Origin: Desulfobacter curvatus DSM 3379
GTDB lineage: Bacteria; Desulfobacterota; Desulfobacteria; Desulfobacterales; Desulfobacteraceae
Reading direction: 5' to 3'
NCBI RefSeq assembly: GCF_000373985.1
Contig: NZ_KB892918.1
Location: forward strand, 1-8,621
Length of the DNA: 8,621 nucleotides
Position 1 is the first letter of the stretch. Every line of letters starts with the position of its first letter. The translations under genes were made by a program, and so were the position numbers. The notes under the pieces were generated by a model. That model made no database searches and was not told where the DNA came from. It worked only from the letters and a program-made list of their open reading frames with translations. Of this stretch, positions 5,917 to 8,621 are shown one piece after another.

Positions 5917-6552
5917 TTAAGGTTTTTCAGCCAAACAGTTCATCCAGACAATTCCGTCTCTTCCCAGGCCATCTTCGGAAATCATGGTCCGGACAATTTG
6001 CAGGTTGTATTTCAGGCATATATTTTTCCACCCCTCCGGTGATAATGTTGTGAATCGCCGGCCTTTAAAATCAAACTCATTTGTCATGACTTCATCCCGC
6101 CGGGCCGGGACTGAAAATACAAATCTGCCCTTTGTGGCCAAAAGAGAATTAACAGCAGATATTGTGCTTTCAATTTCCTGTACGGAAAGATGCATTAGAA
6201 CGGCAACGGCGTATATTCCGTCATACGTTCCTAATTTGCTTGACAGCCCGCCCGGCAGTTTTAAGTGAACTACATGCCCCGAAAGTTCGGGGTGATGTAT
6301 TTTTGCCTGTTCAACAACAGATGCCGAGCCATCTGTAGCCAGCACCTTAAAGCCCTGGCTGATCATAAAGGCGGCATCCCTGCCTGAGCCGCACCCAAGC
6401 TCCAGAAGTCTGCCGCCTGGTTTCAGGCTGGACAAAAGAAAATCATGCAGCTGTATGACATCAGCAGATTCATATCTTTCAGCCACTTTCAAGGCATTTT
6501 GATTGTAATAATCTAAAGTTGAATACCCCATTGAACGATTATTTTTCAGCAC
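5917..6552 (-). CDS. Class I SAM-dependent methyltransferase
   Basis: This soluble 211-residue protein has a Rossmann-type methyltransferase fold. Motif I is LLELGCGSGRDAAFM (49-63). The acidic end of strand 2 is VLATDGS (70-76, Asp74 expected to bind the SAM ribose). A motif-IV region YDGIYAVAVLMHL (110-122) and the later KGRFVFSVPA (141-150) follow. It resembles the Methyltransf_11/25 and TehB-like groups, which use small molecules rather than DNA. The substrate cannot be named from sequence. The GTG start at 6552 overlaps the end of yqeY by 14 nt and sits behind AGGGG inside it, suggesting translational coupling. An ATG at 6531 (MGYSTLDYY) is the alternative but lacks a site. It is the second gene of a two-gene unit converging on the cotransporter. 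Confidence 0.88.
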   Translation of the reverse strand: MLKNNRSMGYSTLDYYNQNALKVAERYESADVIQLHDFLLSSLKPGGRLLELGCGSGRDAAFMISQGFKVLATDGSASVVEQAKIHHPELSGHVVHLKLPGGLSSKLGTYDGIYAVAVLMHLSVQEIESTISAVNSLLATKGRFVFSVPARRDEVMTNEFDFKGRRFTTLSPEGWKNICLKYNLQIVRTMISEDGLGRDGIVWMNCLAEKP

Positions 6553-7039
6553 TCATCCCCTGGAGAATGGCCTTGACCTGGTTGCCGTCGGCTAGTTTGC
6601 CAAAATGTTTCATCACAGTTCCCATGGCCTGCATGGGGCTTTTGATGGCAGAAAAATCTATATTGGTTTTTATCCAGGCTTCAATCTCTTCAGTGGTCGC
6701 CATCTTGGGCAGATAAGATTCCAAAAGTTCCAGATAATCAGAGGATGTTTCTTTCTTTAGCTCCAGCACGGTTTTTTCAGATTTGACGAATTTTCGGATG
6801 ATGTTATGAATATCCTCATCTGTTATTTCCCCGGGCGTTTTTGCCCGGGTTGATTTTTTCCCGCTCTCAAGGGTGATGGGAACAGTGATTTCGGGAAACG
6901 CCCCCATAATCAATCGCATGGTATCCCTTACCGCTGTATTTTTTTGAAGCATGGATGTTTTCATATCCTGCCGGATTTTATCATAAAGGGATATCCCCAT
7001 TGATGCATTCCATCCATATTGGGCTGTGTTCTCTGCCAT
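6539..7039 (-). CDS. yqeY: GatB/YqeY domain-containing protein
   Basis: This 166-residue soluble protein is of the YqeY family, whose fold matches the tRNA-binding tail domain of GatB of the amidotransferase complex. The exact role of free-standing YqeY is not settled. Family features are the N-terminal LYDKIRQDMKTSM...VRDTMRLIMGAF (18-49), EITDEDIHNIIRKFVKSEK (71-89), ELLESYLPKMATTEEIEAWI (104-123) and the C-terminal MQAMGTVMKHFGKLADGNQVKAIL (136-159), corresponding to the usual MGxVM...GxADG pattern. I chose ATG 7039 because GAGGAG lies 10 nt upstream. The frame stays open to 7132 without a site there. ATG 7000 would trim 13 residues. A weak -35/-10-like pair lies at 7132-7137 and 7109-7114. 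Translation appears coupled to the downstream methyltransferase. Confidence 0.88.
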   Translation of the reverse strand: MAENTAQYGWNASMGISLYDKIRQDMKTSMLQKNTAVRDTMRLIMGAFPEITVPITLESGKKSTRAKTPGEITDEDIHNIIRKFVKSEKTVLELKKETSSDYLELLESYLPKMATTEEIEAWIKTNIDFSAIKSPMQAMGTVMKHFGKLADGNQVKAILQGMSAEK

Positions 7040-7151
7040 TGCCTGTATTCTCCTCGTATAAAAGGGTTCGATGTTGTTTTTACCTTTAATATTTACCACT
7101 ATCCGGGAGAAATAAACAGAGCGGCGATTCAATTCAAAGCGGGGTGTTTTT

Positions 7152-7179
7152 ATAAAAAAGTCTGTGTAACCTGCACAGA
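7152..7179 (-). terminator. Terminator-like hairpin on the minus strand upstream of yqeY
   Basis: On the minus strand TCTGTG (7179-7174) pairs with CACAGA (7166-7161) around a 7-nt loop and is followed at once by CTTTTTTA (7160-7153). The 6-bp stem is modest. No gene ends here, so it would serve as an attenuator ahead of yqeY, the end of a short RNA, or nothing. Confidence 0.4.
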
Positions 7180-7213
7180 TTCTTTATGTATTAAACCTTG
7201 TTCGGATCTATAA

Positions 7214-7268
7214 TTTATGCCCCTTAACAGCCTTCTGTTCTTTCTTGGAAGAAAAAGACCGGCATAAA
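7214..7268. repeat. Two-tier inverted repeat (TTTATGCC / GGCATAAA)
   Basis: Perfect 8-bp arms at 7214-7221 and 7261-7268 enclose 39 bp, inside which TTTCTT (7241-7246) and AAGAAA (7249-7254) form a second small stem. It lies 37 bp before the promoter of the dsbC-like gene and could be an operator or part of a minus-strand RNA ending at the hairpin at 7152-7179. Confidence 0.35.
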
Positions 7269-7304
7269 ATATGAAATTTACGAGCGTGTCATTCTTAATA
7301 TTGA

Positions 7305-7333
7305 TTGACAACGATTAAACCGTTTGTTTTAAT
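7305..7333 (+). promoter_or_regulatory. Sigma-70-type promoter for the dsbC-like gene
   Basis: A perfect -35 TTGACA (7305-7310) is followed after exactly 17 bp by TTTAAT (7328-7333). Transcription would begin near 7340, giving a leader of about 93 nt before the ATG at 7434. Confidence 0.65.
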
Positions 7334-7433
7334 TTATAGATAATAAAAGAAAATGCCCTAGTTTTCCCCATCCCATTCTCTTAATTGCAGCTCTTGAAGC
7401 CACGGATGGATTAACTTAAATTTAGGATTTCCC

Positions 7434-8156
7434 ATGGAAATTTTTACCAAACTTATTGGCATTTTTACCCCGGTTTTCTTGTTTCTATCCTTATTTGTCC
7501 ATGATGCTCCGGCCTTTGAATTTGTTCCGCCAAAAGATTTTGTCAGCAAAGAGGCCCTGCCCGTTAAGGACTTGAATTTCGTCAGGACAAAACAGGGACT
7601 CACCTATCTTATATCCCGGGACGGCCGCTATGTCTTCCAGGGTCGCCTGATTGACGTCTGGAACGGAAGGGTTCTGGCCAATGTAGATGAATTGAAAAAA
7701 TTTAAAGAGAGGGTTAACTTTAAATATTTGGGTATATCATCCCAACAGATGTTCACCCTGAGCCTTGGGACAGGTACTGACGAAGTCTTTATTTTTTCAG
7801 ATCCCAATTGCGGTGTTTGTCACAAACTTTTTGGCAAAATTAAAAAGTCCTCTCTTATAAAGAAAAATTTTAAGATCCATGCCGTGATCACCCCCCTGCT
7901 TCACAAGACCAGCATGGCAAAATCAAAGGCACTTGCATCCATGGCCCAAAAAGATCCCGAGGCCGCCATGGATGCCTTTATCAATAATTCGGTGGGTAAC
8001 GACGGGGCATCCGATCAACCGGTTCCGGGCATTCAATACAACCTGCTTGTGGCCCGGGCCCTGTCCATTCAAAATTTTCCTTTTATTGTCAATGCCCGGG
8101 GCCGGATTCATATCGGCATGCCCGAAGATATTCACTTATTTTTATTTAAAAATTAG
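7434..8156 (+). CDS. Secreted DsbC/DsbG-like thiol:disulfide interchange protein
   Basis: This 240-residue protein carries a Sec signal peptide: hydrophobic core at about 7-22, probable cleavage after APA (25-27). A DsbC-like N-terminal part includes LTYLISRDGRYVFQGRLIDV (56-75), close to the YVSxDGRYLxxGxLxD pattern of DsbC dimerisation domains. A thioredoxin fold follows with VFIFSDPNCGVCHKLF (118-133), so the active site is C126-G-V-C129. The cis-proline loop is QNFPFIVNARGRI (213-225), with Phe before Pro where DsbC usually has Thr; this residue faces the active site. It should reshuffle disulfides in the periplasm. AGGA lies 9 nt before the ATG. It precedes another secreted small protein by 35 nt, possibly its substrate. 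No DsbD-type reductant is present in the window. The symbol is withheld because DsbC and DsbG cannot be separated here. Confidence 0.85.
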   Translation: MEIFTKLIGIFTPVFLFLSLFVHDAPAFEFVPPKDFVSKEALPVKDLNFVRTKQGLTYLISRDGRYVFQGRLIDVWNGRVLANVDELKKFKERVNFKYLGISSQQMFTLSLGTGTDEVFIFSDPNCGVCHKLFGKIKKSSLIKKNFKIHAVITPLLHKTSMAKSKALASMAQKDPEAAMDAFINNSVGNDGASDQPVPGIQYNLLVARALSIQNFPFIVNARGRIHIGMPEDIHLFLFKN

Positions 8157-8191
8157 TCAACAAAAAGAATGCAACAAGAAGGAGTAAGGCC

Positions 8192-8497
8192 ATGAACAAA
8201 CTTTTCCTGACAATCATAATAGCCGCCGGCCTGATTCTCCCTGCAGAAGTTCTTGCCGGGAGTTCGAATTTCTCAAAAGAAGCCCCGGACCCTATCACCA
8301 TAACCCTTGCCCGGTATAAAGCCGAAGGATATTCAGTGATTGGGCCGGTTCAATACCTGGGAAAAACAAAGACGAAAATTTTTTTTTACAACCAGCCTTC
8401 CGTTTCTTACAAAATACTTCGGATGATAAAGCCGGACGGGCGCATTCCCATTTTCCCGGTCATGCCGCCGGCATTGGATTGTGCGTGGTTGCCATGA
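8192..8497 (+). CDS. Small secreted protein of unknown function, 3' end apparently cut by an insertion sequence
   Basis: The open frame codes for 101 residues and starts behind an excellent site (AAGGAGTAAGGCC before ATG 8192). Residues 1-22 are a classic signal peptide ending in VLA, so the mature protein starts near GSSNFSKE. The mature part has ITLARYKAEGYSVIGPVQYL and KTKIFFYNQPSVSYKIL, a compact mixed alpha/beta-looking stretch without cysteine. I do not recognise it. The last 15-20 codons overlap, on the opposite strand, the end of a transposase gene. The tail PVMPPALDCAWLP, with the only Cys, is therefore probably insertion-sequence DNA read by chance. The native protein was likely longer and lost its C-terminus near residue 80-88. 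Its pairing with a disulfide isomerase is from position only. Confidence 0.6.
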   Translation: MNKLFLTIIIAAGLILPAEVLAGSSNFSKEAPDPITITLARYKAEGYSVIGPVQYLGKTKTKIFFYNQPSVSYKILRMIKPDGRIPIFPVMPPALDCAWLP

Positions 8498-8621
8498 GTT
8501 TCAAACAATCCCAACGCCCTGCTTTAAAGTATGATCGTAGCATAATCATTTTTTCTGCATTTTCCCGATACCAAAAAGTGCATGGACCTTTCAGACGTAA
8601 ATTCACCACCCTACGAATTGA
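8435..8621 (-). mobile_element. Insertion sequence, one end (runs off the right edge)
   Basis: The transposase C-terminus at 8460-8621 implies that one terminus of the element lies just left of it. The boundary is not proven. The sequence from about 8438 (GGGCGCATTCCC) is a candidate terminal inverted repeat, but the partner end and target duplication are outside the window. Confidence 0.45.
8460..8621 (-). CDS. ISKra4-like transposase, C-terminal 53 residues (partial)
   Basis: Read leftward from the window edge, the minus strand is open from 8621 to a TGA at 8462-8460. It encodes RRVVNLRLKGPCTFWYREN followed by AEKMIMLRSYFKAGRWDCL and a short tail ending MPAA. The pattern RVVNLRxKGxxxFWxxENAExMLxLRxxxKxGRW matches the C-terminal end of ISKra4-family (DDE) transposases as I remember them. 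The rest lies beyond the window. The stop codon sits beside a 13-bp palindrome, ATGCCGcCGGCAT (8462-8474). The element's end should lie a little further left, roughly 8435-8460, inside the upstream small gene. The family name is less certain than the call of a transposase. Confidence 0.65.
   Translation of the reverse strand, partial: SIRRVVNLRLKGPCTFWYRENAEKMIMLRSYFKAGRWDCLKLMATTHNPMPAA

Larger units (their letters stand above)
7040..7433. other. 394-bp divergent spacer between yqeY and the dsbC-like gene
   Basis: No convincing gene was seen on either strand. The spacer holds a sigma-70-like promoter facing right (7305-7333), a minus-strand terminator-like hairpin (7152-7179), an 8-bp inverted repeat with an inner stem (7214-7268) and, in the leader of the dsbC-like gene, CCATCC (7369-7374) able to pair with GGATGG (7404-7409). 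None matches a riboswitch class I know. Confidence 0.6.

Noticed and set aside
7340..7433. Leader of the dsbC-like gene as a riboswitch
   Set aside because: Only a 6-bp pairing (CCATCC/GGATGG) and a small GAAAA/TTTTC stem were seen. No conserved core of c-di-GMP, cobalamin or other familiar classes is present.
8494..8621. Plus-strand frame starting MSFKQSQRPAL and open to the window end
   Set aside because: The opposite strand of the same DNA reads as a clear transposase C-terminus, so this is its shadow.
1..8621. CRISPR array, tRNA or rRNA genes
   Set aside because: No regularly spaced repeats, tRNA-like cloverleaf with a conserved T-arm, or rRNA signature stretch was found on reading both strands.

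Overview
This window looks like a chromosomal segment from a Gram-negative bacterium of moderate GC content. The support is periplasmic DsbC-type thiol chemistry, Sec signal peptides and good Shine-Dalgarno sites. A Desulfobacterota-like host would suit the mix of a bacterial SLC12-type cotransporter, a group II intron and an ISKra4-like transposase. That placement is a weak inference, because no marker gene is present.

Left part (1-2755). Positions 1-278 are the 3' end of a group II intron on the + strand: the last 61 residues of its maturase, then domains V and VI with a plausible branch-point A. The intron abuts a minus-strand remnant of a large GH63-type glucosidase gene. That remnant is joined, out of frame, to the first 24 or so codons of zwf (glucose-6-phosphate dehydrogenase). 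Further upstream on the minus strand lie a TVP38/DedA-like membrane protein, a possible 50-residue ORF, pgl (6-phosphogluconolactonase) and wrbA (NAD(P)H:quinone oxidoreductase). Together they read as an operon wrbA > pgl > TVP38 > zwf whose distal part was destroyed by a deletion and an intron insertion. The lactonase is intact but the dehydrogenase that makes its substrate is broken here.

Middle (2756-5820). A 545-bp divergent spacer separates wrbA from an 839-residue SLC12/CCC-type cation-chloride cotransporter homolog. The spacer carries recurring 7-8 bp motifs and a tiny minus-strand gene candidate. This candidate encodes a 34-residue peptide with three cysteines, with a strong ribosome binding site, a leader inverted repeat and a terminator-like hairpin. 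It is the best candidate for something undescribed in the window.

Right part (5821-8621). A yqeY (GatB/YqeY-domain) gene and a class I SAM methyltransferase gene overlap by 14 nt on the minus strand and converge on the transporter. A 394-bp spacer with a good sigma-70-type promoter leads to a plus-strand pair. The first gene encodes a secreted DsbC-like disulfide isomerase with a CGVC active site. The second encodes a small secreted protein of unknown function whose 3' end appears to be cut by an insertion sequence, because the C-terminus of an ISKra4-like transposase enters from the right edge on the opposite strand.

No CRISPR array, tRNA, rRNA or recognisable defence or biosynthetic cluster was seen. 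The window is mostly housekeeping and accessory genes, with two separate mobile elements each breaking a transcription unit.
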